In this document: positions 27,492 to 37,658 of the stretch, in pieces
Numbering within the stretch: the stretch's first letter is position 1
Layout of the letters: every line of letters begins with the position of its first letter
Origin: an archaeon
GTDB lineage: Archaea; Nanobdellota; Nanobdellia; Pacearchaeales; GW2011-AR1
NCBI GenBank assembly: GCA_021107855.1
Contig: JAIORZ010000002.1
Coordinates: 309,425-373,424, forward strand
DNA: 64,000 nucleotides
Direction of reading: 5' to 3'
Notes under the pieces: model-generated
What the model was told of the DNA's origin: nothing
Database searches by the model: none
Seen by the model: only the letters and a program-made list of their open reading frames with translations
Position numbers and translations under genes: made by a program

Positions 27492-28118
27492 ATGGCAGAA
27501 ACAACGGGTGAAATCAGAAAAAGAAACATCGCATACAAATTAAGAATCGGCGATGTCTTAAAAGGCGTTCCAATGATGGATGAAGGAAAATTTCTATTTC
27601 TAGAACTAGGAGACAGGAAAGTTGTAAGAGTTAACATCTTGGCTAATTGTGTTGACAAGTTTATTCAGGAAGGTGAAAAGCAATTTGGGAGTTTGACCGT
27701 TGATGATGCTTCTGGGCAGTTGAAGTTGAAGGTTTTTGGTGAGGATATTGATAGAGTTAAGAATATTATGCAGGGAGATACTTTGCAGATTATAGGGAAT
27801 ATGAGGGAGTGGAATGGGGAAATTTACATGATTCCTGAGGTTGTGAAGAAGGTTGATGCTCGGTGGTTGTTAGTTAGAAAGTTGGAGATTCAGAATGCGC
27901 GGAAGGATTTGCCGGTGGACGAGAAAGGAGATAATAGTTTGAAGAATCAGGTTTTGGATAAGATTAAGGGTGCTGAGGCTGATGGTGGGATTGATAGGGA
28001 GACATTGGTTATGGATGTTGAGGCGAGTCCTGAGGCGATTGAGAGTGAGGTTAAGAAGTTGTTGGAGGATGGTTTAATTTATGAACCGCGACCGGGGAGA
28101 CTTCGGTATTTAGGCTGA
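27492..28118 (+). CDS. RPA32-like OB-fold single-stranded DNA-binding protein
   Basis: RKRNIAYKLRIGDVLKG...LTVDDASGQLKLKVFGEDIDRVKNIMQGDTLQIIGNMREWNGEIYMIPEVVKKV; C-terminal wHTH. Confidence 0.82.
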   Translation: MAETTGEIRKRNIAYKLRIGDVLKGVPMMDEGKFLFLELGDRKVVRVNILANCVDKFIQEGEKQFGSLTVDDASGQLKLKVFGEDIDRVKNIMQGDTLQIIGNMREWNGEIYMIPEVVKKVDARWLLVRKLEIQNARKDLPVDEKGDNSLKNQVLDKIKGAEADGGIDRETLVMDVEASPEAIESEVKKLLEDGLIYEPRPGRLRYLG

Positions 28119-28127
28119 ATTTTATAT

Positions 28128-28655
28128 ATGAAAACCAGAACCTTCAATTCCATTATGCCCCTTGCTCATGAAGAATGGGCTGCAAATGTTTTGGGAATGA
28201 TTAAAAATCGAGGCAAGGGTGTCGATTTATTAGATAAAAAAAAGATTGTTGAAGTTAAATTTCATATGATTGCTTTTGATGGAAATTACCAGAGGACAAT
28301 CTGTTGGAAAGTTTTGGAACACCAACTTAGCTATGGAGAGAGAGCCAAATTACCACTTTATTTTATGATGGGCACTTATAGATTCTGTGGTAATATTGAA
28401 GATTTGTCCAACAGTGTTTCTTATCCTGAATTGGAGAACATGGTTGAGGAAAGGGAAAGTTGGATTGTCCCTAGTGATTGGGTCGCAAATTTCCCAACTT
28501 ACAGACAAAACGGTAAAACGAAAAAATCCGAATGGGACAATTTGTTAAAATTCACATATAAAAAATATCTTTCTCATACGTATAAAACTTTTAATGTAAA
28601 AAAAGGCAAGGTGCACTTAACTAAAGGCGTTAAAAGAAAACATTTTGATTTATAA
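28128..28655 (+). CDS. Hypothetical protein, possible PD-(D/E)XK nuclease
   Basis: KGVDLLDKKKIVEVKFH resembles D-Xn-ExK. Confidence 0.45.
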   Translation: MKTRTFNSIMPLAHEEWAANVLGMIKNRGKGVDLLDKKKIVEVKFHMIAFDGNYQRTICWKVLEHQLSYGERAKLPLYFMMGTYRFCGNIEDLSNSVSYPELENMVEERESWIVPSDWVANFPTYRQNGKTKKSEWDNLLKFTYKKYLSHTYKTFNVKKGKVHLTKGVKRKHFDL

Positions 28656-29426
28656 CTCCTCAATATCAATCTCATCACCCAATATCTCACTCTTCTTCGC
28701 CTTAAGCTTACGTTTTTCCCTCGCCTTCTTCCTGTCAATCAAATCACTCAACGTCACATCCGAAAGGTCCTCTCTTTTAGATAACTTAATCTCCCCACGC
28801 TCTATCTTCTCATGAATCGCCTCCATCTCCGCCTCTTCCTCTAATTCCTCCTCCGGATTTTTCATCTTCTCAGCAACCGCTTCCAAAATTTCTTTTTCTT
28901 GGTCCGGATTTTTCCGAACGAAACTAACCTGTGTTTCATGAACTTTCAAAAGTTTAATTCCCAAAAGAGCCTCTAACTTCAAAAATATTTCCTTAAAATC
29001 TTCCGGAAATATTCCCCTTTCTATCTGCTGAATCGCATAAGGCGTCGTATCAATTTTCTTAGCCAGTTGAGAAATCGTCATCTTTACCCGTCGCCTCGCC
29101 ATGATTACCGTCCAATAATAATTATCTAAAACATCCGGATGACTCTGTTTCGGTTTCGGCATTTTCAATTTCGCCAAATTTCGTTGGGTTATCATTTGCT
29201 CTCCACTAATTTCAGTTGACTCAACTCTTCCCGACATTTTATCAAGACGTTCCCTTACCGAGTAGGTCTTATCCGCTTTAGTCAGTTGAGATTGAGAGGG
29301 TTTTTTTATAATCGGAATGTTTTGGTCCTCCGCGCACTCTTCACAGATATTAATCATTTCGGTTGCCTGTATCCCTTGGTAAAGTGTTACTTCTTCTTCG
29401 GTTTTTTTACATATTACACATTTCAT
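28650..29426 (-). CDS. Archaeal multiprotein bridging factor-like (aMBF1): Zn ribbon + XRE HTH
   Basis: CVICKK...CEEC and MTISQLAKKIDTTPYAIQQIERG. Confidence 0.8.
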   Translation of the reverse strand: MKCVICKKTEEEVTLYQGIQATEMINICEECAEDQNIPIIKKPSQSQLTKADKTYSVRERLDKMSGRVESTEISGEQMITQRNLAKLKMPKPKQSHPDVLDNYYWTVIMARRRVKMTISQLAKKIDTTPYAIQQIERGIFPEDFKEIFLKLEALLGIKLLKVHETQVSFVRKNPDQEKEILEAVAEKMKNPEEELEEEAEMEAIHEKIERGEIKLSKREDLSDVTLSDLIDRKKAREKRKLKAKKSEILGDEIDIEEL

Positions 29427-29479
29427 AAATTTTGCAAGAAAATATTATTTTTAAGTAAATATGTGGTTGGGTATATATA

Positions 29480-30130
29480 TTAGTTTAAGAGTTTTATAAC
29501 TGGATTCGCATCTTCTAGCTCGTAAAGAACTTGGTCGTTATTGATAACCAAAGCCGGAAGTTGCTCTATCTCGTATTCTCCCATTAGATATTCTATAGTT
29601 GTCAAATTTTGATTCGCCGCGATTGGAAGAAGTAAAATGTCGTAACTCTGAGTTTTAACATCTAAAAGAATTTTAGACCAAACGTTCTGGGTTGCTTTTT
29701 TACCCGTATCTTCAGTGTTATAATCATAAAGATAGACTATCAAATTATAGTTTTCACATCTATCTAAGGATTTTTGATTTGAAACCCATAGGAGTGACCT
29801 TAGTAAATCATATTTTTTGTGCAAGAGTTTCATCGAATCGGTCAATTTCCCGGAATCCTCATAAAGCTCCAAAAGCTTCGCTTCCTCATATATTCGATTC
29901 GCAACTTTAATATTACTTTCTTTTATCAACTCACAATCTATATTCCCACTCTCAATTAAACGGGATGTTGCGGTTGCATCACTTAAGCTAATCTCAGATT
30001 GGAGAAAAAGATTGGATATTTTATTCGAGTTGCTAGTTTCAATTAACATCCCCAAGAAAAGACCAGCCAAAAAAACCACTATCGTAATAATAAGTGCTTC
30101 CCAGAATACGTGTTTTTTTGATTTTAGCAT
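29480..30130 (-). CDS. Membrane-anchored protein, possibly thioredoxin-fold
   Basis: N-terminal TM; YDILLLPIAANQ...EYEIEQLPALVIND-like strand pattern. Confidence 0.5.
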   Translation of the reverse strand: MLKSKKHVFWEALIITIVVFLAGLFLGMLIETSNSNKISNLFLQSEISLSDATATSRLIESGNIDCELIKESNIKVANRIYEEAKLLELYEDSGKLTDSMKLLHKKYDLLRSLLWVSNQKSLDRCENYNLIVYLYDYNTEDTGKKATQNVWSKILLDVKTQSYDILLLPIAANQNLTTIEYLMGEYEIEQLPALVINNDQVLYELEDANPVIKLLN

Positions 30131-30131
30131 T

Positions 30132-31421
30132 TTACCATTTATTATAACCGCGGAGATACTTGTAAAAAGATATTATCAGTAACGGCGGATACATGAGCAG
30201 ATAGAAGACCGAGTATATAAATATGTCGCGGATTCTATGACCGATAAATCTACCAGATTCTTTTGAGTAGACTAAAGCTGTGACTGTGTAAATTAAACCG
30301 AGAGCAAAAAGAAGCATTCCGAAGAAAAAGAGAATACTAGGATTTAATACCATATCATCCATTGTAATTAGCGCGACGTTTGCTGCGACGGAATATTTTG
30401 CCACGAGATATTTCATCATGATGTATTGGGCAAATCTGTAACTCAGAAAGAAGAGACCGGTGAGTCCTAGAAACCATGAAAGGATGAAGTATGGCATTAT
30501 GAAAACTCCGAGCATTCCGACTTCAAAGAATTTTTTCCGATATTTCGCCACAGTCTGCATTCCACCGACATTCCATCGAATTCTCTGCCGAAACCATGTC
30601 TTAACCGTAGTTGGTGGATAAGTATAAACAATTGACGGAATCGCCATATGAATTTTCCAACCCTTGGAAACAAAATGCCACGTAATCTCTATATCCTCTG
30701 TCATATTTTTCGGGTCGAATCCTTTAACCTGGTCGAACGCTTTTTTTCTATAAATACTAAGAGGTCCATTTGTAACGTAAATCGAATCGAGAAAACCCAA
30801 AAGTTTTCGTGTAAAAGCAATTATTTTATATTCTAACGCTTGGGATTTTGTAAGAAAATTTTTCTTCCCTAAAACTAAAACCCGAGATGTCACCGCCCCG
30901 ACTTGCGAATCATTAAAAAACCCAACCATTTTTGATGTCGCGGATTTTTGGGGAATTGAATCGTCGTCGCTGAATCCTATCAATTTTGTTTTTACAAATT
31001 TACTTCCATAATTCTTTGCACCTGCCGCATTGCCCGTATTCTTTGGCGTTTTAACATACATCACTCGCTTATGCTTCTTAGCTAGCTCTTTTATTATAGA
31101 AGCAGAGTTGTCAGTTGAACAGTCGTCTACCACTATTATTTTTTTCAACCCTTTGTAATCCGAATTTAAATGCGCGAGAATAGTTTTCGCAATATTCCCC
31201 TCTGCATTGAAACAAGGGATTACTATTGAAAGAGGTCTTATTTTGTCAGGCTTAATCGTTTCGTATATCTGTTTTTTATTTTGAATGTAAAGTAAAATAT
31301 GCACGGATAGAAAATAAAACGCGATAAATGTGTAGGTCAAATAAAGAATTGTCAAAAATTCCATTTTATTGTTTGACAGACTCCGAATTGTTGTTTGAAG
31401 GAGCCACATTGAAATATTCAT
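30132..31421 (-). CDS. Membrane glycosyltransferase, family 2
   Basis: SIVIPCFNAEGNIAKTI, IIVVDDCSTDNSASI, GFSDDDSIP, QRIRWNVGG; C-terminal TM helices. Confidence 0.92.
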   Translation of the reverse strand: MNISMWLLQTTIRSLSNNKMEFLTILYLTYTFIAFYFLSVHILLYIQNKKQIYETIKPDKIRPLSIVIPCFNAEGNIAKTILAHLNSDYKGLKKIIVVDDCSTDNSASIIKELAKKHKRVMYVKTPKNTGNAAGAKNYGSKFVKTKLIGFSDDDSIPQKSATSKMVGFFNDSQVGAVTSRVLVLGKKNFLTKSQALEYKIIAFTRKLLGFLDSIYVTNGPLSIYRKKAFDQVKGFDPKNMTEDIEITWHFVSKGWKIHMAIPSIVYTYPPTTVKTWFRQRIRWNVGGMQTVAKYRKKFFEVGMLGVFIMPYFILSWFLGLTGLFFLSYRFAQYIMMKYLVAKYSVAANVALITMDDMVLNPSILFFFGMLLFALGLIYTVTALVYSKESGRFIGHRIRDIFIYSVFYLLMYPPLLIISFYKYLRGYNKW

Positions 31422-31920
31422 AAAATTCTTCGGAGAGAGAGAGGATTAAGGTGTGTCCGTCACGTTTTGCCGAGATAAGCCCTAAGGACCGAAATTTCCT
31501 TACATGGTCATAGGATTTGTTGCCCCGAATTTTGATTACGACAGACTGTTTGATTGGCTGTTTATATGCAATAATTGCGAGAGTCTCTTGTTCGGATTTT
31601 GTAAATTCTGCTGAGCCCGTCGCTAACTTGTTGATGAGATAATGATATTTTTCAGCAATATCCATTTTGTAAGAATTATCTCTTCGAATAACCCGAAGCG
31701 TGCCAACTGAATATTTCTTTTCTAGATTATGAAGGATACTTTTCAGAAGGACTGGATTAATATCGGTTAGCATGACAAGGTCTTGAAGAGTCAAAAATCG
31801 CCCGGAAATAAAAAGCGCAGCCTCAACCTTCTCCGTAGCCTCAACCTCTTTACGCACGAACTCATTTTCTATTTGAGACGCAGTCGATTCTGTTATTACT
31901 GGAGACACTACCTCTTCCAT
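31366..31920 (-). CDS. scpB: Segregation and condensation protein ScpB
   Basis: VEAALFISGRFLTLQDLV...SEQETLAIIAYKQPIKQSVVIKIRGNKSYDHVRKFRSLGLISAKRDG. Confidence 0.87.
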   Translation of the reverse strand: MEEVVSPVITESTASQIENEFVRKEVEATEKVEAALFISGRFLTLQDLVMLTDINPVLLKSILHNLEKKYSVGTLRVIRRDNSYKMDIAEKYHYLINKLATGSAEFTKSEQETLAIIAYKQPIKQSVVIKIRGNKSYDHVRKFRSLGLISAKRDGHTLILSLSEEFYEYFNVAPSNNNSESVKQ

Positions 31921-31969
31921 GAGAATTTATAGAAGGAAGAGTTTTAAAAGTTTGTTAAGATATAGTTTT

Positions 31970-32446
31970 ATGAAGTGGTGGTGGATTGTAGTTTTTTTAA
32001 TTGTCGGATTGTGGTTCGTGAGACTTGTTCTACCTAGCCAGTTAGATGATGTGTCGCCTGGTATTTTTTGTGAGGAGAAATTGTTAAATCGGGCAGATGT
32101 TTATTTTGTTATTCCGAAGTTTGAGGGTGTTGAGATTGAAAGAGAGTGGTGTGAAGAAGTTCTAAAAATGGAAAAGGATATTGGACTGCATGGAGTTTAT
32201 CATACCTATGAAGAATTTGGAGTTTATCGGGATGAAGAATATTTCAGAGAGGGCGTTGATATTTTTGAAAGATGTTTTGGATATACACCTAAGAGATTTA
32301 AGCCTGGGCAATTAAAGTGGAGCAAGGAAAACAATTGGATTAAGGATAAAGTAGAAGTCGATTTATTTTGGAACCAGGTTTTTCATAAGGTTTATCATTG
32401 TGGCGACACGGGGAAATTTCCTAACTGGCTGATTAGAGTTTTTTAA
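31970..32446 (+). CDS. Membrane-anchored short polysaccharide deacetylase-like (DUF2334-like) protein
   Basis: IGLHGVYHTYEEFGVY motif; N-terminal TM helix. Confidence 0.5.
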   Translation: MKWWWIVVFLIVGLWFVRLVLPSQLDDVSPGIFCEEKLLNRADVYFVIPKFEGVEIEREWCEEVLKMEKDIGLHGVYHTYEEFGVYRDEEYFREGVDIFERCFGYTPKRFKPGQLKWSKENNWIKDKVEVDLFWNQVFHKVYHCGDTGKFPNWLIRVF

Positions 32447-33537
32447 TCGTGAATTTCAAATCGCAACAAGCCCGCAATACCACCCAAATTATCAAACTGC
32501 ACCCCTTCCGCAGTCTCATTCGTTACAACATAAACTTCCGTAGACGAAGCCCGCGCCAACTTTTCCATTTCTTTCAACTTTTCTCTTGAAAGTGATTTAG
32601 AAATAATTAATTTATCGACGGCACCTCGAATTAAACGGTCTTCTACTTCAGCTTGTCCATACGATACCTTATTCGGTTCTTTAGCCAACTTCTCAAAGAA
32701 GAGGTCTAAAATCTGCCGCTGTTTTGTGATTTCCTGCTCAGCCAGAACATCTTCTGAAACTTCTACTAATTCATGTAACCCATGCATTCCCGTTCCTCCT
32801 ATGTCTTTCACCGCAATCACTTTTTCTTTTAATGCAGTCACTAACTGACCCTGAGTCAAAAACTCGTCTTTCGTCGGGATAGGTCCCCCCACCAATATAC
32901 CCTTGAGTTTCTTGTTATCCCAAAAATGAGCTTTCATATTTTCAGCAACACGCTTGAAAAATTCCTTCGCCGCAGACTCCCTTATCCTCGCAAATCTCTG
33001 AGCTGACTGCCCCCCACATTTAGTCTTCCCGGGTATCCCAGACGTCATATTTTGAAGAAGCCGAATATGTTTCCCATCTAAAAGTCCAATCGACGCCTCA
33101 TTCCGTTCAATTATCAACAAACCATAAACCTCATCCGTCTCTAACATTTCCTTAAGTGGCTCCGTCACAAAAGTCTGGTCACACCGATAAATTTTTATCT
33201 TAAGTTTTTTCGGTGGCTCAATTGCCCATATTTCTAGCGATTCTCTTCCATCAGCAAGTGTAACGTTCCCAGAGTATACCGCCAACCCATTTTCCGGAGT
33301 CCTCCCAATTTCTTTCAACTTTCGCACCGCGCGGTCAAGAGAAGCAATTACATTTTTCCGTGTAGCAGTTGATTTGATATTCGTCGCCGTCCCCTTTTCA
33401 TCTTCAAGTTGTTTCGTTGTCTGAGTCAGGGTCGCACCAGCCGGCACCAAAACCGTAATTAATTCGGTGTGGCGACCACGATAGGATTCCAATTCTTCTA
33501 TTGTTGCTTCAAGTTCGTATTTTTGTGCTTCGTTCAT
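32443..33537 (-). CDS. Peptide chain release factor aRF1
   Basis: NIKS motif (TNIKSTATRKNV) and GGQ motif (CGGQSAQRFARIRE). Confidence 0.95.
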   Translation of the reverse strand: MNEAQKYELEATIEELESYRGRHTELITVLVPAGATLTQTTKQLEDEKGTATNIKSTATRKNVIASLDRAVRKLKEIGRTPENGLAVYSGNVTLADGRESLEIWAIEPPKKLKIKIYRCDQTFVTEPLKEMLETDEVYGLLIIERNEASIGLLDGKHIRLLQNMTSGIPGKTKCGGQSAQRFARIRESAAKEFFKRVAENMKAHFWDNKKLKGILVGGPIPTKDEFLTQGQLVTALKEKVIAVKDIGGTGMHGLHELVEVSEDVLAEQEITKQRQILDLFFEKLAKEPNKVSYGQAEVEDRLIRGAVDKLIISKSLSREKLKEMEKLARASSTEVYVVTNETAEGVQFDNLGGIAGLLRFEIHD

Positions 33538-33574
33538 AATAGTGTTAAAGAGAATTGATTTATAGGGCTTTGTG

Positions 33575-35959
33575 TCAGGCGAATTCTACTTTGAAATTGC
33601 CTTCTTTGATTTCTTTGGCTGCCGTTACTGCTTTAAAATCTTCTTTCATCCCCTCTATCGACTTTATTGCTTCAGACGGGAGAGTTAATATAATTTCAGA
33701 GTTCATCGATATTTGTTTATTGGTTTTCTCTTGACGAACATTCGTAAGTAAACTACAAAATTCTATAAATGCTTGTGACTTTGGAGAACCTTCTTTATAT
33801 TCCGGCCAAGACGTTATATGGATAGATTCTTTCTTCTCGGATTTCTTAAAGTAAGTTTGATAAATTTCTTCTGTAATAAATGGCGTTATTGGAGCAAAAA
33901 GTTTTAAAATTGTAAAAAGAGATTCTCGAAGCACATACTGTGCAGAAATCTTTTCATTGCCTGCTCCATTGTATATTCGTTTCTTTACTATTTCTATATA
34001 ATTGTCAGCAAATTCTTTAAAAAAGAATCTCTCAGTTATTTCTTTAGCATGAGAATAATTATATCTCTCAAAATGGTATGATACAAGTTCTACTGCGTTT
34101 TCTAAATGCTTCAAAAATTCCTCATCTATTTTCTCCAATTTCTTAGGCTTCCCCCCATCATAATCTTCCAAATTCATAAACACGAACTTCGACGCATTCC
34201 ATAATTTTGTTATCAACTTCTTTCCCTTAACCAATTCAGCTTCTGGAAACGCAATATCATCTCCAAGCTTCGCCGCCGCACATAAATAACGCAGAGCATC
34301 AGCCCCGTGGTTCTTGATTGTCTCTTGCGGCGAAAGTCCATTACCCCTAGATTTTGCCATCTTCTTCCCATCTTTCCCCAAAATCCAGCCATTTATCATC
34401 AATTCATCCCACGGATTCCTATTATGATGCAACCGAGATTTCACAATAGAATTAAAATCCCAAAATGTTATAATGTCGTGACCATTTCTTCTAATCGAAA
34501 AAGGTTTGTCTTTTATTTTGTCATAAACCGGAGTGCCTTTTAGAATATCTTTTGTAATGTCTGGTGTCAATGATGAAGTTGTCCAAGTATTCATAATATC
34601 AGTTTCTGGTATAAACTCCTTACAGCCACATTTCGGACATTTCGAAACTGGAGGAGAATCTTCCATCGGGTCTACCGGCAAATCTTTTTCGTCTGCCATA
34701 ATCGACTCATCACATTCTTTACAATACCACACAGGAAACGGAATTCCAAACGGAATCTGCCTAGAAATACACCAGTCCCACTTCAAACCCTTGACCCAAT
34801 TGATATATCTGTATTTCATGTGGTTCGGATGCCACTTAATTTCTTCTCCCCATTTAATCAAATCATCTTTTATATCGAGATATTTCACAAACCATTGCGT
34901 TGAGTTAATAAATTCTATCGGAGTTTGACATCTTTCGTGAACATTAACATCGTGTGTTATCTCCTCCTGCTTTGTCAGAAGATTCGCTTTTTTCAAATCT
35001 TCAATAATTTGTTTCCTAGCTTCAACTATTTTCATACCCTCATACTTCCCTGCCAATTTTGTCATTTTACCATCGGGAGCTATCGCTTCTTTAATTTCTA
35101 ACTTATGTTCCTTTTGCCATTCCATATCGGTTTGATCTCCAAAAGTACAACACATAACGACACCTGAGCCTTTTTCCGGGTCAGCCTTTTCATCGGTCAA
35201 AACTGGAACTTGGAAATTGAAAAGTGGAACGGTTATTTGCTTTCCTACCAAACCCTTGTAACGTGAATCATTTGGATTTACAAAAATACAAACACAGGCT
35301 GGCAAAAGTTCGGGACGAGTCGTTGAAATTGTTAAATCTTGGTCGTCTATTTTGAAAGTGATATCATTGAATGTTGTTTTTTTAGTTTCGTCCTCAAGTT
35401 CTACCTGTGCTATCGTAGTTTGGCATTCGGTACACCAGAGAGATGGAGCTTTGGTTCGATATTCTCTTCCTGCTTTGTAAAGGTCGATGAAAGATTTTTG
35501 TGAAATCCGGCGGGAACGAGCGTCAATTGTCGAATAAAACAAATCCCAATCTGAAGAAGTTCCTAATCGTTTCGCATCCGTAAGAAATTGCGGCACATAT
35601 TCTTCCTTTATCGCCTTCAAACAAATCTCTATAAATTTCTTCCTCGTCATATTCTTCGCTTTGATGCCTTTTTCTTTTTCTACGAGTTTTAAAGTTGGGA
35701 GACCGTTGTCGTCTGTGCCGAATGGATTTAGAACATTGAAACCTTGCATCCTTTTGTATCTAGCTATGAAATCTTGCTGTGCATCTCCGAACGCGTGTCC
35801 CATATGAAGCACCCCAGACACTGTCGGTGGAGGCGTATCAAATGAAAAAATTTCTTTGGTCGTGTCGCTCGAGTCGAATTTGAATATCTTTTTATCTTGC
35901 CAAAGCTGGATAATTCTTAGTTCCGCTTCTTCAAAATCGTAGCCTTTTGATTTTACCAT
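33575..35959 (-). CDS. valS: Valyl-tRNA synthetase
   Basis: TPPPTVSGVLHMGHAFGDAQQDFIARYKRMQGFNVL...DIMNTWTTSSLTP...KMAKSRGNGLSPQE. Confidence 0.94.
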   Translation of the reverse strand: MVKSKGYDFEEAELRIIQLWQDKKIFKFDSSDTTKEIFSFDTPPPTVSGVLHMGHAFGDAQQDFIARYKRMQGFNVLNPFGTDDNGLPTLKLVEKEKGIKAKNMTRKKFIEICLKAIKEEYVPQFLTDAKRLGTSSDWDLFYSTIDARSRRISQKSFIDLYKAGREYRTKAPSLWCTECQTTIAQVELEDETKKTTFNDITFKIDDQDLTISTTRPELLPACVCIFVNPNDSRYKGLVGKQITVPLFNFQVPVLTDEKADPEKGSGVVMCCTFGDQTDMEWQKEHKLEIKEAIAPDGKMTKLAGKYEGMKIVEARKQIIEDLKKANLLTKQEEITHDVNVHERCQTPIEFINSTQWFVKYLDIKDDLIKWGEEIKWHPNHMKYRYINWVKGLKWDWCISRQIPFGIPFPVWYCKECDESIMADEKDLPVDPMEDSPPVSKCPKCGCKEFIPETDIMNTWTTSSLTPDITKDILKGTPVYDKIKDKPFSIRRNGHDIITFWDFNSIVKSRLHHNRNPWDELMINGWILGKDGKKMAKSRGNGLSPQETIKNHGADALRYLCAAAKLGDDIAFPEAELVKGKKLITKLWNASKFVFMNLEDYDGGKPKKLEKIDEEFLKHLENAVELVSYHFERYNYSHAKEITERFFFKEFADNYIEIVKKRIYNGAGNEKISAQYVLRESLFTILKLFAPITPFITEEIYQTYFKKSEKKESIHITSWPEYKEGSPKSQAFIEFCSLLTNVRQEKTNKQISMNSEIILTLPSEAIKSIEGMKEDFKAVTAAKEIKEGNFKVEFA

Positions 35960-36040
35960 AACAAAATGAGAGATGGGATGTTTTTAAAATTGGTGGTTTA
36001 ACAGAGAAAGTTTTATATAATCTTTATTTATTGCTTCGAG

Positions 36041-37006
36041 ATGACTACTGATTTTATTGGAGAATCGAAGGAGATTTGTGCAGTTAATAAGGATATCGAG
36101 ATGTATGGCCCCACGGACCTCACAATTTTAATTACTGGGGAAACCGGAACAGGTAAAGAGCTTGTAGCTAATCTTCTTTTTGAAAATAGTCTTAAGGAAA
36201 ATAGTGAAATTCTCATAACGAAAAACTGCGCTACCATAAGAGAAGAATTAGCGGAAAGTGAATTCTTTGGACACATAAAAGGGTCCTTCACCGGCGCAGA
36301 TGAAATTCGAGAAGGTATATTTGAAAAAGCAGAGAAAGGGACAATCTTCCTCGACGAGATACACCATCTTTCAAACCCTATTCTTGCCAAATTGCTTCGA
36401 GTTGCAGAAGAAAAACCGTTCAATCGTATTGGGTGCAATGAAGACAGATATAGTGGAGCTAGGCTCATCTTAGCTGGGTCTCCTTCTGAGAATAGCATAG
36501 GAAATATTCCCGAGATGCCCAAGGAATTTGGCTATAGATTAAAAAAAATAATAGAACTTCCTCCATTGAGAGAAAGAGGGCGCGATATTTCTTTGCTTAC
36601 CCATCATTTTGTAGATAAATTTGAAAAGAAATATAATAAAGAAATTAAAATTAATGAAGGGGATTTTAACAGATTGATTAAATATAATTGGCCTGGAAAT
36701 GTTCGGCAGATGGAAAATGCTATTGAAAGATATGCTATATCTGGGAAACTAAATTTTCAGGAATTTTATGCGTCTGGGACAGAAGGAAACGGAAACTTTC
36801 TCTCCTTAGAAGATATTGCTAATCAATTTTACAAAAAATGTAGAACGGAGGGAATAAACATGGGAAAAGAGGGCAAACTCGCAAAAAAGATGATCGAATC
36901 TCAATTATTCACTTACTTACTTGAAGAAAATAATGGCAATAGATCTAAAGTAGCTGAAATTTTAGGTATTAATACTAGAACTATTTCTAATAGATTAAAA
37001 AATTAG
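36041..37006 (+). CDS. Sigma-54 enhancer-binding-protein-like AAA+ regulator with Fis-type HTH
   Basis: TGETGTGKELVANLLF (Walker A), ESEFFGHIKGSFTGADEIREGIFEKAEKGTIFLDEIHHL (GAFTGA-equivalent GSFTGA plus Walker B), YNWPGNVRQMENAIERY, GNRSKVAEILGINTRTISNRLK. Confidence 0.92.
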   Translation: MTTDFIGESKEICAVNKDIEMYGPTDLTILITGETGTGKELVANLLFENSLKENSEILITKNCATIREELAESEFFGHIKGSFTGADEIREGIFEKAEKGTIFLDEIHHLSNPILAKLLRVAEEKPFNRIGCNEDRYSGARLILAGSPSENSIGNIPEMPKEFGYRLKKIIELPPLRERGRDISLLTHHFVDKFEKKYNKEIKINEGDFNRLIKYNWPGNVRQMENAIERYAISGKLNFQEFYASGTEGNGNFLSLEDIANQFYKKCRTEGINMGKEGKLAKKMIESQLFTYLLEENNGNRSKVAEILGINTRTISNRLKN

Positions 37007-37058
37007 ACTATCCTTTTAATTATGATAACTATTTATATTCAAAAATTATTATCTTTCT

Positions 37059-37658
37059 ATGTTAAAAAATAAGAAACTAAAAATTCTAGCAGCCGGAGAT
37101 ATACATGGAGATTTTGATATTGCGAAAAAATTATCAAAGAAAGGGAAGAAGGGAAAGGTAGATTTAGTTGTCCTAGCCGGAGATATTTATGGATACAGTG
37201 GAGAAGGTGAAGGAATTTTAAGTCCATTCAAAGAGGCGGGACAAAAGGTTGTTTTTGTTCCTGGAAATTTGGATTTTGATAAGAATTTGGAAGACTTGGG
37301 TAGAGTTGGGAAAAATATTGATAATTATTATGTAAGTTATGGTGGAATTGGAATTGTGGGAATTGGGAGTCCGAATTGGAAATTGAGTTTGAACGAGGAA
37401 GATTTAAAATCAATTAAGCGGAATTTTTCTAGAATGAGAAATAAGAAAAAGATATTGGTTTCGCATCTGCATGCTGAAGGAACGAAAGCGGAATTTTCGG
37501 GAGTGCCAGGCGAGAAGGTTTTGCGGGAAGCGGTCGAGGAGTTCAAACCAGACTTATTAATTGCAGCACATATTCATGAAGGGGAAGGCATCGAGGACAA
37601 AATCGGGACAACGAGGGTGATTCAGGTTGGGAAGAAAGGAAAAATTTTAGAAATTTAA
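37059..37658 (+). CDS. Calcineurin-like metallophosphoesterase
   Basis: AAGDIHGDFD, VVLAGDIYG, VFVPGNLD, LVSHLHAEGT, AAHIHEGEG. Confidence 0.9.
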   Translation: MLKNKKLKILAAGDIHGDFDIAKKLSKKGKKGKVDLVVLAGDIYGYSGEGEGILSPFKEAGQKVVFVPGNLDFDKNLEDLGRVGKNIDNYYVSYGGIGIVGIGSPNWKLSLNEEDLKSIKRNFSRMRNKKKILVSHLHAEGTKAEFSGVPGEKVLREAVEEFKPDLLIAAHIHEGEGIEDKIGTTRVIQVGKKGKILEI

